NCBI GenBank assembly: GCA_946811185.2
Contig: OX328101.1
Coordinates: 35,076,122 to 35,140,121 of the forward strand
Reading direction: 5' to 3'
Source of the DNA: Hippopus hippopus
Lineage: Eukaryota; Mollusca; Bivalvia; Cardiida; Cardiidae
DNA: 64,000 nt
Position numbers and translations under genes: made by a program. Below, piece by piece: positions 45,701-58,328 of this stretch (position 1 is the first letter of the stretch; each line of letters opens with the position of its first letter). The notes beneath the pieces were generated by a model. The model saw only the letters and a program-made list of their open reading frames with translations. It was not told where the DNA came from and made no database searches.

Positions 45701-48700
45701 TAGAGGCCACATTTTCAGTCCGATATTCATGAAATTTGGTCAGAATGTTTGCCTTGATGATATCTCGGACAAGTTCGAAAATGGGTCATGTCGGGTCAAA
45801 AACTAGGTCAGTAGGTCAAATCTTAGGAAAACCTTGTGTACGCTCTAGAGACCATATTTTCAGTCCGATACTCATGAAACTTGGTCAGAATGTTTGCCTT
45901 GATGATATCTCGGACGAGTTCGAAAATGGATCATGTCGGGTCAAAAACTAGGTCACTAGGTCAAATCTTAAAAAAACATTGTGTACGCTCTAGAGGCCAC
46001 ATTTTCTGTCCAATACTCCTGAAAGTTGGTCAGAATGTTTGTCTTGATGATATCTTGGACGAGGTCGAAAATGGGCCATGTCGGGTTAAAAAGTAGGTCA
46101 CCAGGTCAAATCTTAGAAAACCCTGTGTACGCTCTAGAGGCCATATTTTCTGTCCAGTACTCTTGAAAGTTAGTCAGAATGTTTGTCTTGATGATATCTC
46201 AGACGAGTTCGAAAATGGGCATGTGGGGTCAAAAACTAGGTCACCAGGTCAAGTCTTAGAAAAACCCTGTGTACGCTCTAGAGGCCACATTTTCAGTCCA
46301 AAACTCTTGAAAGTTGGTCAGAATGTTTGTCTTGATGATATCTCTGATAAATTTGAAAAAGGGCCATGTTGGGTCAAAAACTAGGTCACTAGGTCATATT
46401 TTAAAAAACCTTGTGTATGCTCCAGAAGCCACATTTTCAGTCCAATACTCTTGAAATTTGGTCAGAATGTTTGTCTTGATAATATCGCAGACGAGTTCGA
46501 AAGTGGGCCATGTGGGGTCAAAAACTAGGTCACTAGGTCAAATCTTTGAAAAACCTTGTGTACGCTCCAGAAGCCACATTTTCAGTCCAATGCTCTTTAA
46601 AGTTGGTGAGAATGTTTGTCATGATGATAGCTTGGATGAGTTTGAAAATGGGTCATGTCAGGTCAAAAACTAGGTCACCAGGTCAAATCTTAGAAAAAAC
46701 CTTATGTAAGCTCTTGAGGCCACATTTTCAGTCCAATAATCTTGAAATTCGGTCAGAATGTTTTTCTTGATAATTTCTTAGATTATTATGAAAATGGGTC
46801 ATGTTAGATTAAAAACTAGGTCACAAGGTTAAATCTCGGAAAAACCTTTTGCACACCCTACAGGCCACATTTTCTCTCAAATACTCATGAAAGTTTGTCG
46901 GAATGTGTGTCTGGATAATTTCTACATGTCAAGTAGGCCACTGAGACAAATTCTAGAAAAAGCTTGTGTGCAATCTAGAGGCCATATTTGTAAGCCCAAT
47001 ACTAATGAGTGTTTTCAGAGTGTTTGTCTTAATATCTCTGAGGAAATATGTCATGTTTGATCAAAAGGCTCAGGTGAGCGACTTCAGAGCCATCATGGCC
47101 CTCTTGTTTGAGTTTGGTGAGAGTATGAAAATCTGAATACTGGTAGTTGGTTTTAATTTGGGAGAGTCAAAAATGTTATCCTCTTGTAAAATGTTCAACA
47201 AGTAGGTGCAAAAATTTCATATTGCATGTGTAAGTAGCAATATATTGCGCTCTTTGATCAAATTTGTTTATGATTGCTGAAACTGATTGACAGTTGTAGA
47301 CCTTAAAACTTTGTTTTTACAGAATTATCATTATATATCATTGTCATTGAAGCAAAAAATTTCCTGTTTTGTGTATTTTTTTTTAAATCTTACTCATCAA
47401 CAACTGAAGTATTCTATATATTTGTCGAATAATTTTCACTTATATAAATCCACCTTGGTTTGTTTCTATATGTTTGTATTTTCTAGTATGTTTACATATA
47501 GCTTCACTACACCATTCTGCTACAAAAAATGTTAAGTGTTTGAATGATTTTGAAAGCTTTAGAAGAAAGGTCTTAGAATTCCGACGAAATAAACAAGTGT
47601 AAATTGTACAGGTCTTTTATAAAGAGCCTTAATTATCTCTAAAACTTCTTCAGTTTATGCTGATATTAGCCTTGAAAAATATTCTTTTTTCAAGACCGTA
47701 CAATGTTATCAGTTTGACCTGAACCAAATACTATCATTTTTGCGCACTAACCATCATACTTTAAGTTTTAGCTAGTACACCACAATGTCACTTTTTTAAA
47801 CACTGTGTATATAGTTCTACGCATATTTACAGTCCTAAATACTAGCATAAAATCATGTCAGATTGTTGGATCAAATTACTACTCTAATAAAGTAGTAAAA
47901 TAACAGTTGCTGCACAGCACACTTGGTAAACAACTTAGGCTCCCATTGTCCTTGCTTACTCTATTTATTACTTACATGTTATAGATCTACATGTATTACA
48001 TGTAATAAAAGATTTCATTTTTCATTACGTCAAAACATAGCTTAAAACTGTTCAACAAATCCGCTTTTCAGGACTTTCAGTCCTTTGATTTCTTTCATGT
48101 ATTTGGACCGGCAATTTTATGGGTATAATAATAAATATTACTAGTGGTATTATAATTGGGGCTCTGTCCAGTTTTAATAATCTCTAGTAGTCTGTTTCGA
48201 AAGATTTTTCTGAATTTTAAAGTAACACAAGTTCTGATTGCCTATAAACCATGTGGTTTCGCCATCGGATATTGTGTAGAAGACTTTCATAGTCTTTATT
48301 TAAAATGCAATTTAGAATGGTCAGTAAATACTGACCTGGGGTGTAGCGGGAAAAATATGAGATTTGGAAATTTACTTTTACGTGTATAGATGTACATGTA
48401 TGCAAGCCTATATCATAGTCCTAAACTAATTCCCATTGCACATAGACATATCATACCTGTAGACTTCAATTAACCCATTACCACATAATCCCGACTTTTA
48501 ACGATGCTGGAAAGAAGGGTTTTGAAAACATCGTGGGAAAAGGAGAAAATGCCGGTAACCAGTATTTTCTCCTTTTCCCACCCATAAGTTTTTCTACCCT
48601 ATCAAAGACAAATTCCATCACTTGCGACACTTTTGAATTGTCGTCTGCAAATGCTTTGGATTTGAGCACGTCTACAACTATGTCGTGTGGTAGGCAGCTA

Positions 48701-51700
48701 AATAACTGTGCTAGGGGAAGCAAATATCTATCATTGCCCATCTTTCGCTTGCTTTCAACATGTTATGTCTATTTAGGTACAAATGACATAGTTCGATGTT
48801 TCTTCTGTGACGGGGGCTTACAAAGATGGGATCCAACAGACGATCCCTGGATAGAGCACTGTCGTTGGTTTCATACCTGCGGGTTCGTGAGAGAAATGAA
48901 GGGTGATTCCTATGTAGAACAAGTCAAACATTACTACCAGAGTAGACCAAATCAGGTAGTTTTACCTTTTACCAAATAACCACGTCTAGTCTGTTAATGT
49001 CCCTGAAAAAGAAAGTCTTTGAAAACATGGATAAGGAGTAAATGCAGGAAACCAGCTTTTTGTCCTCTTCCTCACGTTTTTCTATCCTTTCGAGGGCAAA
49101 TTACATTATCTTAGTCCCATTTCATTTGTAGTCTTCCGGTGCTTTCAAATAGAAAAGTGCCGAGCCCGGTAGCGCAGTCGGCAGCGTACAAGACTCAAGA
49201 ACAAGGGGTCGCTGCTTCGATTCCCGGTTTGGCCAATTTCTATTCGAGGATTGATGATAGTCATTGGGACAGGATTCATTCCTCTCTCACCACTAATCAT
49301 TGTTTCGACGATGGTTATGTGGGAAATCAGCCAGTAGCTTGGAAAGAATATTGTGCGAAGTACTAGTAAAAAGAAACTCCAGGAAAGCGTGGATAGGTGC
49401 ACTGGCCGCCACGATACAACTGAAATAATGTTGAAAACGGCTTTAAACTCCATACAATCAATCAATTATACAATCAATCAAATGGAAAGTCGAACTTTTG
49501 CGGTCTGTTAATAGAGTTAAAGTTACAAAATGGTTCCTCTCGAAGTTTTTAACACAAAGAGTATTCTTTTCAACCCTTGTATGAGAGTTGCTCGGAAAGG
49601 ATCCAGATAAATGCTTTAAAGTTTGTTACAAAACAACTTGACACATATATATCAAACTGAAGGTGCTTAGGTTAGATTTTATAAAGTAAAACTTAATTCA
49701 CCCGTGCAATTTTAGTTATCAAAATAACAACGACAAATACCTTTGGGAGGGGCGGACTGCACTCACTTTGTATTTCCAGAACCCTAGCTATGTATAATTT
49801 CTTTTAAGTAATACATGTACATTGTTGTCCATCATGGATTCATAATCATGATCCGTTAAATGGTTATTATTGCAGATTCAAGCATTCAATAACCAAAAGC
49901 ATATATCCCGGTGATTGAATGCTTGCATCTGCATTGATCATGTAGTTTATAATAATTTAATTATGCAGTCAAGGTGCAATTAAAGTTGTGAATAACAGTC
50001 TTTCTCATTTGCCATAAAAATCAGTTGAATCTGCACATTAAAATCTAGCAACAAGTGAGAGTACAAATTCCAAAACAACCTACAAACACACAGTCTGAAG
50101 AGGATCTGCAGAGGCCGATGGCAATGATGTCATTAGCGAAAGAAACAACGCCAGCTCCACTGGGAACAGTCAGTCAGGTAGAGAATACAGAGAAAACAAA
50201 TGCAAAGCCGATATGGAGAACTTCGGCAGCTGAACTGGTTCTTGAAATGGGCTTTAAAGAACATGAAGTGAGACAGGCAGTTCAACAGTTGCAGGCAGGT
50301 TAGTACAGTGAGAAGGTTTCACCGCCCTCTTTCAGACTTTACCTTTTTCTAGAGTTATGAAAATGCTTTAACTCTTTGCCGAATGACAAAATTTTAGACT
50401 GTTCAAAATTGATATTGTTTAGAAACGACAAATTAGGTATTGCTCTCGATAGTTTAGAATATATTTTGGGAAAAGAACAAAATGCTGGGTATTAGCATTT
50501 TCTCTATTTCCCACCATATTTTCATAAGTTTCTTTCCCAGTAGGGTTTGGAATTGTGTGGTAAAGATTTAAGATAAGAAAGTGTTCATAAAAATGAGGAG
50601 AATGTTGTCAAAGTTCGCATATTCTTTCTCGCTCATTGTGAGGAATGAACACCCAAGCCAAACCTTATGATCACTCTGATTTTTTGAAGCGAAAGCATCA
50701 ACTATTAGATAGACACATCAGTTTTTTTTTTCTGTTGGTATAAAATTAGCTATACTGACGAGCATGAAACACGATGTCTTTTGATAATACACGTGTCTCG
50801 AAGTTCAAAATAAGGTCACGTCGAGTCAAAATCTAGGTTACTTGGACACATCTTAGAATCAAAGTACTGAAAGTACTAATAGAAGGTGATGCTACAAATA
50901 TGCTAGCAAATAGGTTTTAACCCTTTACCAAACGACTAAATTTTGCACCGGACCAAATTGAAAACATTTGCAGTCAGCAAATTAAGTGTAGCTCAAATGA
51001 TGATTTCTGTCTTTGATAGGGCAGAAAAAATTGTGGGAAAAGGAGAAAATGCTGGTTACCCAGCATTTTCTCCTTTTCCCACAATGTTTTCAAAATCCTT
51101 CCATACAAGGGTCGTGAAAACCAGGGATTGTTTGGTAAAGGGTTTTAACAGTGGATCACTTCATTAAAAACTTCATTCATCTGATGTTTGATAACATCTT
51201 TTTCTCAGATTTGTGTGTTTTTAGGGTCCGCTCAACAGCAATGACCAGTATAAATGTTGATTTTTCACTTTATTAATTACAGGTCTACATACATGGCTTG
51301 GGGACGGTAGAAATAAAAACAAGCCTGTGAAAAAGCAAAAAAAAACCCCACTTAGTTCAATAGATATACTGGTGCATAATCAATCCAAACAAGCCATGGG
51401 GACGGTATAAAACGCATGGAATTTTGCTTTTCAACAAATCTGTCAAGGGCTCAATTACTGTAGCCAAATTTGGAGTGAATTTCCTATAATATTCGACAAT
51501 ACCAAGTCAAGATTACAACTCTTTTTTGTTTTAGGTCCAGGAACTTGCATTATGGCTTCCATGTTCCACTTGGAAGGCTAAATGCCATCCTTATTTACCC
51601 TAAAAACAAAATATTCAACTTCATCTTGAAGGAAATACTTTTCTTTCCTAACCCAGCTTTATGTTTATTTGGGCTAGTCTTTTCAACACTGACTCCAAAT

Positions 51701-54700
51701 ATTCCTTATGCTCATCATCATTTTGACTTGTAATAGTGATACCATCTAATATGTAACCCACAGAATCCAATTCTTCCGGCACCATGTCCATAGTTTGTTG
51801 GAATATTGCTGATGAACTCGAAACTCTATATGGAAGCTTTGGATACTGTTTACATGGATACATACACATGTCAAAAAATTAGCGAATTACTGATTACGGA
51901 AATGTTTGCGAATTCAAAACACATAATTTGCTGGTATATTTGTGGTAAAATATGCAAACAGAAAATTTTGCAAATTTTTCAAATTCACTAAATCACAAAA
52001 AATTTCACTTCACAATAATTTCCACTTATACAGTATCAGTAATGCCGCAATTAAATTGTGAATTTGTCACATATTCATGCGACTGCTCATTTAATCATAC
52101 ATGTTAGTACACATGACACATGTCAATTTCTTTAAACTTTTGTCCCAAGTCTAATTTTATGAACACATCTTCTGCTGTTGGTGATGGATAATCTGCTGTA
52201 TCAAATACAGGATTAAACGTGACTTTGAAATCTCCTTAAATTCTAACTATATTGTCAGGTTTTAATATTCAGGCCTTTGCTAACTCTCAGAATTTGAGGA
52301 GAAGTTACTTCTCCCTAGCCTGAGAATTAGGAGGTTTTTCAAAATGGGGAGAAGTGGTCAGACTTTTAGAAGTTTAAACAGACATTAAAAACAGGATGTG
52401 AGCTGAGTTATACAAGGAAATAATATTTTAACAATTTAACTGTTTAATTAAATAGGAAACCATGTCAGTACATGAAATTATATAATACTTTCTATCTTTT
52501 TAATCAATATCCTTATGCCTATAAGAAACTACTTAAATCTTTGCAACACAACAAAATTTTAGACCAGTCTAAATTGAAAGCATTTGCAGACAACAACTAA
52601 AATGGGGTACGAATGACAATATCTGTCTTTGAGATCTTTGAAAACAATGTGGGAAAAGAACAAAATACTGGTTACCAGCATTTTCCTCTTTTCCCACAAT
52701 GTTTTCAAAAGCCTTCCTCTTCAGGGTCTTTAAAACTCAGGACTGTCTGGTAAAGAGTTAAAACATCTTTATTGTTTCCCAAGCTCTATTCATACTCTTT
52801 TTGGATAAAAAACATTATGGAAAGAGAACACATTACTTGGTTGAATAATGGTTTCTCTTAGCACATTTTTGTTATCTTTTTTCTTAAATCTTCCAAGCAC
52901 TAATATTTCCAACATCCTGGACAGAATGTTTTGCTGAAAATCATTCTCTTTACCAGGTAAGCTAATTTCTGACTATCAAAATGAAAGCATTTGCAGCAGA
53001 CAAATATAGATAATGCCTTAAAGGATGTAAATAATGTTAAAAAGTAATGAAAATATTTTGTCAAAAGGAGAAAGGCTTACTACCAGCATTTTGTCCTATG
53101 GCCACAGTGTTTTCAACTTTCTCATGGTAAGAAAAACCCAGTTGAAAAGGAATTTAAGTCATAAAACTTGTGTCCAAACTGAACTTTGGCTTCACTAGTG
53201 TCAAAAGTCATCAAAAGGGTTAGAACATATTGTTAGACAAGAAAATGCTTGCAACCCCCATTTTCTCCTTTTGCTACAATGTTTCAACTTTCTCATGGTA
53301 TGTAAACCTCAGTTTCAGGAAATTTAAGACTTGTCATGACACAACTTACAAGAATACTTTTCATCAATCTTGATATACCAGTCTAACCTTCTAGTTCAGT
53401 TTTTTAGAGAACTTTCAACCTTTCGCAGGGCTGGTCGATACACTGATATTGCTGTCTCTATCAACTTTGACAACTTTCACTTTACTACTTAGTTGACGCA
53501 AAGACACAACGAAGATAAGTTTGTATGGGACAAATTTTTTTTTGCCCATTCAAAGTTTGGACTTTTTCACTATCAACTAGACTAGTCTTTCTGATCCTGT
53601 TTTAATTTTGTTCTCTAGTGCAAACGGTACAAGTCTTTGTTTGCAAAATGTTGGACAAGGGTCACCATTTAACGTCAGTTTTGCTTCAATACCTTTCATT
53701 ACTCCAATATTTGTATCAAACAGGGAAGAGTATTCTGACAACCATAGCTCTACAGAACCAACTTCATGACACCATTTAATATTCTTCCAATCAAGCTTGA
53801 GTTCCATTACCCAACTTCTTCCAAATAGACAGACCATCTCCACACACAACAATTAATGGTAGACTTTTCTTTTGATGATTATATCTGACAGTTACTATAA
53901 CTTGTCAAGAACTTTATCTCCTGTGTATGTTTTTAGCAACACAAAAGATGGCTAAAGTTTCACATGATTAAAAGTACTTTCATGGAATTTTTCCAAAACA
54001 ATAGTAATAGGGGCCCTGGTATCTAATTCTATATTACAATCTTTACCCACAATCAGCACTGAAACATAGATTTCTGAGCTAGACGGTGATCTTAGTGTGA
54101 GAAGTGGCCATTCTCCCTCATTTTCATTTTCAGACTCCGAGAGTTTGATGTTCATTCAGTAAATGTAACTTTAGACATTCTTTTATTTCTCTTGTCCCGT
54201 TTGGCCATAGGCTGTGAACTTTTGTTGGTTTTTTTTAATAGCCTTTTCGGAGACATCTTGCTTATATGACCTGACCTTTACAGCTATGACACTTAGCATT
54301 CTTGTAGAAACAATTCTTAATGTCATGATTAGTTTTACCACCCCTAAACCACTGTGTGAACACTTTATCATGGTCCCTTAGTTTTTGACGCTTCAATCTC
54401 CACCAATTTCATACTTACAGCCACATAAACTGCCCTTTTCAAATTTAATTCCTCTTCTTACAATAACTTTCTCTAACTAAAAGTGTTCCGTAACCCACAG
54501 ACAAAAAAAAAAAAAAAAAAAATTACCCAATACATTTAAAAATGTCCCAAACTCACATGATTCACTTAGCCACATCGATTCTATCAACTACTGGGTTACA
54601 GTTTCATTTTCACTTAGCATCTTACAATGAAACATAAATCGTTCTGCCATGATGAAGGTTTCGGTTTGCAGGTTATTTTAAATACTGGGTCGAAAGTCTT

Positions 54701-57700
54701 ATCGTTAACCGTTTGAGGTGCAACAAAATTACAGAGCAGGCTGTAAGTTTTAGATCCACATGGAGATAAAAAAGAATCAGCTGTTTTTTTATCATCATCA
54801 TCGATGCTATTTGCTACAGAAAATCACTCTAACCACTCTAGTACTTAGACTAGGTATTCCTCGTTCTCCACCCAGCTGTCAATGTACGGTTGAAATTGCT
54901 GTATTTTACCCAGCGTTTCATATTTCAGGTTATATTTACTGTATACGGAGGGAATGAAATATCCTTGTTGCCACTGTTTTAGGGTCCGGACAACAGCAAT
55001 AACCAGCATAAATGTCAATTTTTAACTTTACTGATTACAGTCGTTCTCTACTTTCGGTTTCTATTCCAGAACGCGTACGCAACGCATTCTACAAATACAC
55101 ATCTATGTAATTTGGGCATTCTGGGTACAGAACTGGAAGGGTTTTCAAAACGACAACCGTTACTTTGAATTTCAAAATAAGATAAACGTTTAAGCAATAA
55201 AACGCTACCTGGTTCGATTCATTCAGCTATGATTAGCTAGCATGTAACCTCTGCACCGGCCATTTATTAAAACAGCCACTACTGACTTGGGTAATAGCTT
55301 CGGTATAAGCCCTACTTTTCCCATGTATATGGGATCGGTGAGGCGTCATAGCAGACAGGTCGAATCTTCGAAGAATATGACATGCGCAGACAACGCGTAC
55401 GCAACTACAATTAATCAAAGTACATTAATTACTTCGACCTAAAGCGGATCAAAGAACTAAAATACTAAAATTGATAGCAATAATTCATAGCTGATTTCCA
55501 TAAAATCGTGTATCTAAGAGTTTCGCATGCAGTTTTAGATGTTAGAAATGTTGTTTGAGGTGTAATGACAATAGTTTTGAGTAATTTTCGAGTGGTTTTG
55601 GGTGTTTGGGGGTATTTCTTTTATTGATTCATCTGCGACGTACTTTATAAACTAGGTCATGTCAAAGCTACGGAACGAGACTAATTTCAAAGTTAGAGCA
55701 AATTCTACGACATTAACTCTGAAATTCATTGTTTGTGTAAATGGCTTACACTGATTTTTAATCCGCTTATTATTTGTACATATCAATTGACACAGACGCG
55801 TCTGTTCATTGATCTATGAGGACCTATTTTTCTTGAAACTGAGGTGTAATACGTCATCTCGGGGGTCAGTCTGTCGGTTGGCATAAGAAGGTGATGACAT
55901 GTAAGTGAATCAGAATATTTTTCTCGGACGAATGGAATTGCGTGACGTCGGGTCATCTTAGAAAGATCAAAATTTTTGTTTTTATCATGCCTAGGATAAG
56001 ATTGAAATTTGGTCACGTCAGTTGAAAAAGTAGGTCACTGTGCATTGTGTAGGCCGTAATTACTGTCCGTGAAAGTTCGTTAGAAATTTCAACTGAATGA
56101 TATCTCGGACGTGTTTCAAATTTAGTCAAAGTTTTGTCAAAAAGAAGGTCACGCGATCAAGTTTCAGAAAAAAATGCATTCTAGAAGACGCGTTTTCTGT
56201 CCAATTCTTATGTCTGTTGGTCAGAATACTTGTCTTTATAATGTTTTGGTCGACTTTGAAAACGGGCAAATACCGGAAAAAAACTTGTGTGCACTCTAGT
56301 GGCCTTATTTTTTGTCAAATTATCATAAACGTTGGGCTGCACTTTTAATCCTTCAAATTAATTCCCATTATGCACACCTAATATACATAATAACTCTATG
56401 AATCTCAGATCACATTACTGAGGTGCGCGCAGTAGGGTCAATAGCCCTCTTGTTTTTAAGATATTTTTTGTTTTTCTTGCTATCTACCTTTACATTTACA
56501 GCAAAAAGAGACGATTCTCCAGAGGTGATCATAGAAGTTATTGAAAAGCTAAAGAAAAGTACAGAAACTAAAGTTACAGTAACATCCCGGAAAGCACAAG
56601 GTAATGCATGAAATATCGTGATCTGATCAGTCGCCGTCATACTCTTAAATCCTGACCTTGTGGCAAAAGTTTAGCATTGTCTAGATTGAAAGCATTCACA
56701 AAAGACAAATAGAAAGTGGTGCAAGTGACTGAATTTATCTGGTAACCAGCATTTTCTTCTTTTCTTACAATGTTTTCGAAAGGGTTTTTTTCTCCAGTCT
56801 TTACGAGTAGCACACTTGACTGTCTGGAGTTCATTGAAAATCTGCTCATTATGTACTATTTGATCCTGATTCAATCTACTTATGATATTTTTGACTAAAG
56901 AAATGGCTCTGGACACGGTCGGCTCCATTTCCTTTTCCAAACTTAAATTCTGTAAGAAAGCCCAATTCAGGTATTTAAAAAAAAAAAAACATGGTCGTTT
57001 TGCAATCAAAAACTTTGTCTGCTGATATAAGATCAGAAATGACGTCATCGTGTCCATTCGAATAGGTTCTCAATTATCGAAGCCACCACTCGTCTTACCT
57101 CGTCTGTATCAAGGGGGTTTCCATTTTGAAATACTGACAGTCACATGACTTGAAACATGGCGGCGCCCTGTAAAGAACAACGGAACAACAGCCACGGTGA
57201 TAAGGAATTTAACGCTGAAAAATGCCAACTTAAATGATAGGCTGAATTAGAAAATAAATGTACAAACTGTTTGTCATTGGAAACGTATTTAAGAAGAGTC
57301 CCACGGAAAATTGTGAATAGTGTTTGCTTTTTAAATGGAGTGTTACGGTGAAGAGGTGTACTTCCGGCGAAGAAATGTACTGTGTAGGTGCATACAAAGC
57401 TACGTGATACAGCCGAAGGACTTGATCAACGGATCGTCCGAAATTTGCCGAATGCAGAGCCACTCGACACAACTCGGCCGTTTATGTAAATGTTGTAAAC
57501 CATGTCGTCTTGAGGTTTCCACTGTGCACAATACTATCAGCCTTAAGGCTGGCGACGCTCATTAAGAGCGCTTGCCAAGGGAAAGAACAATTACAGCTAG
57601 GTTACACACATCTATCAGTCTGTCGGTAAAAACTGCCTACAAAATTAATAAATTACATGTGCATTAAAATTGAACTTTTAATGGATATTTTGATAGACTC

Positions 57701-58278
57701 TGGTTAAAAACAATGACCAGTGTTTCTTTTTTTTTTGTTTAGTGGAGTGTTATTATTTTACGTGCAGTAAAGCAGTCTATTTCTGGCGAAGAAATGCAAA
57801 GTGCATGTGAACATTGCAGGACCTCCCAATGAAGCAACGCATGTTGTTGATCAAGTTGCTTGCGAAATTCAGGCGCGAAATCTAAAATACCCTCAGAGGC
57901 TACGTATATCAATAGGGAAATACTAATATATACATTTTTCTGAAACTTCTCATTCGTATTTGTTGATGATTTGCCAGCCATTGCCTTGCTGAGTTAAGCG
58001 ATAAACATTTGAGCCTTGCTGTGTGAAAAGGGGTTGAATGCAGCAGCATAGCAGTATTGATCTTGGTCGATACTTTTTGCTTTTTGTAAATTTTCTGCAT
58101 GTCAAAGGACCATTCTACTCATGATTCAGTCGATTGTTAGACAAAAGACATTTTATGGGTCCATAATCATGTAATGACTTACTTGATTAAATGCGTCACG
58201 GAGAGGCATCAAACTCCATTCTGCCAGATCATGGTTCGTTTTTGAAGTTTTGTTTCATAATGAAACGCCCCTTCCCCC

Positions 58279-58328
<50 letters not shown>

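Larger units (their letters stand above)
51400..54450 (-). pseudogene. Fossil Ty3/gypsy retroelement in IAP intron 6
   Basis: Decayed minus-strand pol pieces in the right order: zinc-knuckle region (about 54183-54371), protease with E-L-D-T-R-A-P where D-T-G-A is expected (about 53995-54030), L-F-G-R-S-W...E-L-K-L-D-W and an RT N-terminus with C-P-T-F-C-K-Q-R-L-V-P (53577-53852), RT palm pieces (about 52100-52260), L-P-Y-R-V-S-S-S-S-A-I-F-Q-Q and Y-I-L-D-G-I-T-I (51640-51870), and a connection region down to about 51400. The catalytic Y-x-D-D is altered to I-L-D-G. Three MITEs split it. The order is ordinary gypsy as far as visible. Confidence 0.8.

Noticed and set aside
45301..46770. A series of similar 71-74 aa open frames repeating every 145 bp
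   Set aside because: They are translations of a tandem DNA repeat within a HINE/pearl-like element; period and frame follow the repeat, and no start context or domain supports a protein family.
45245..47040. Regularly spaced repeats as a possible CRISPR array
   Set aside because: The whole 145-bp unit is repeated with no unique spacers, in a eukaryotic intron.
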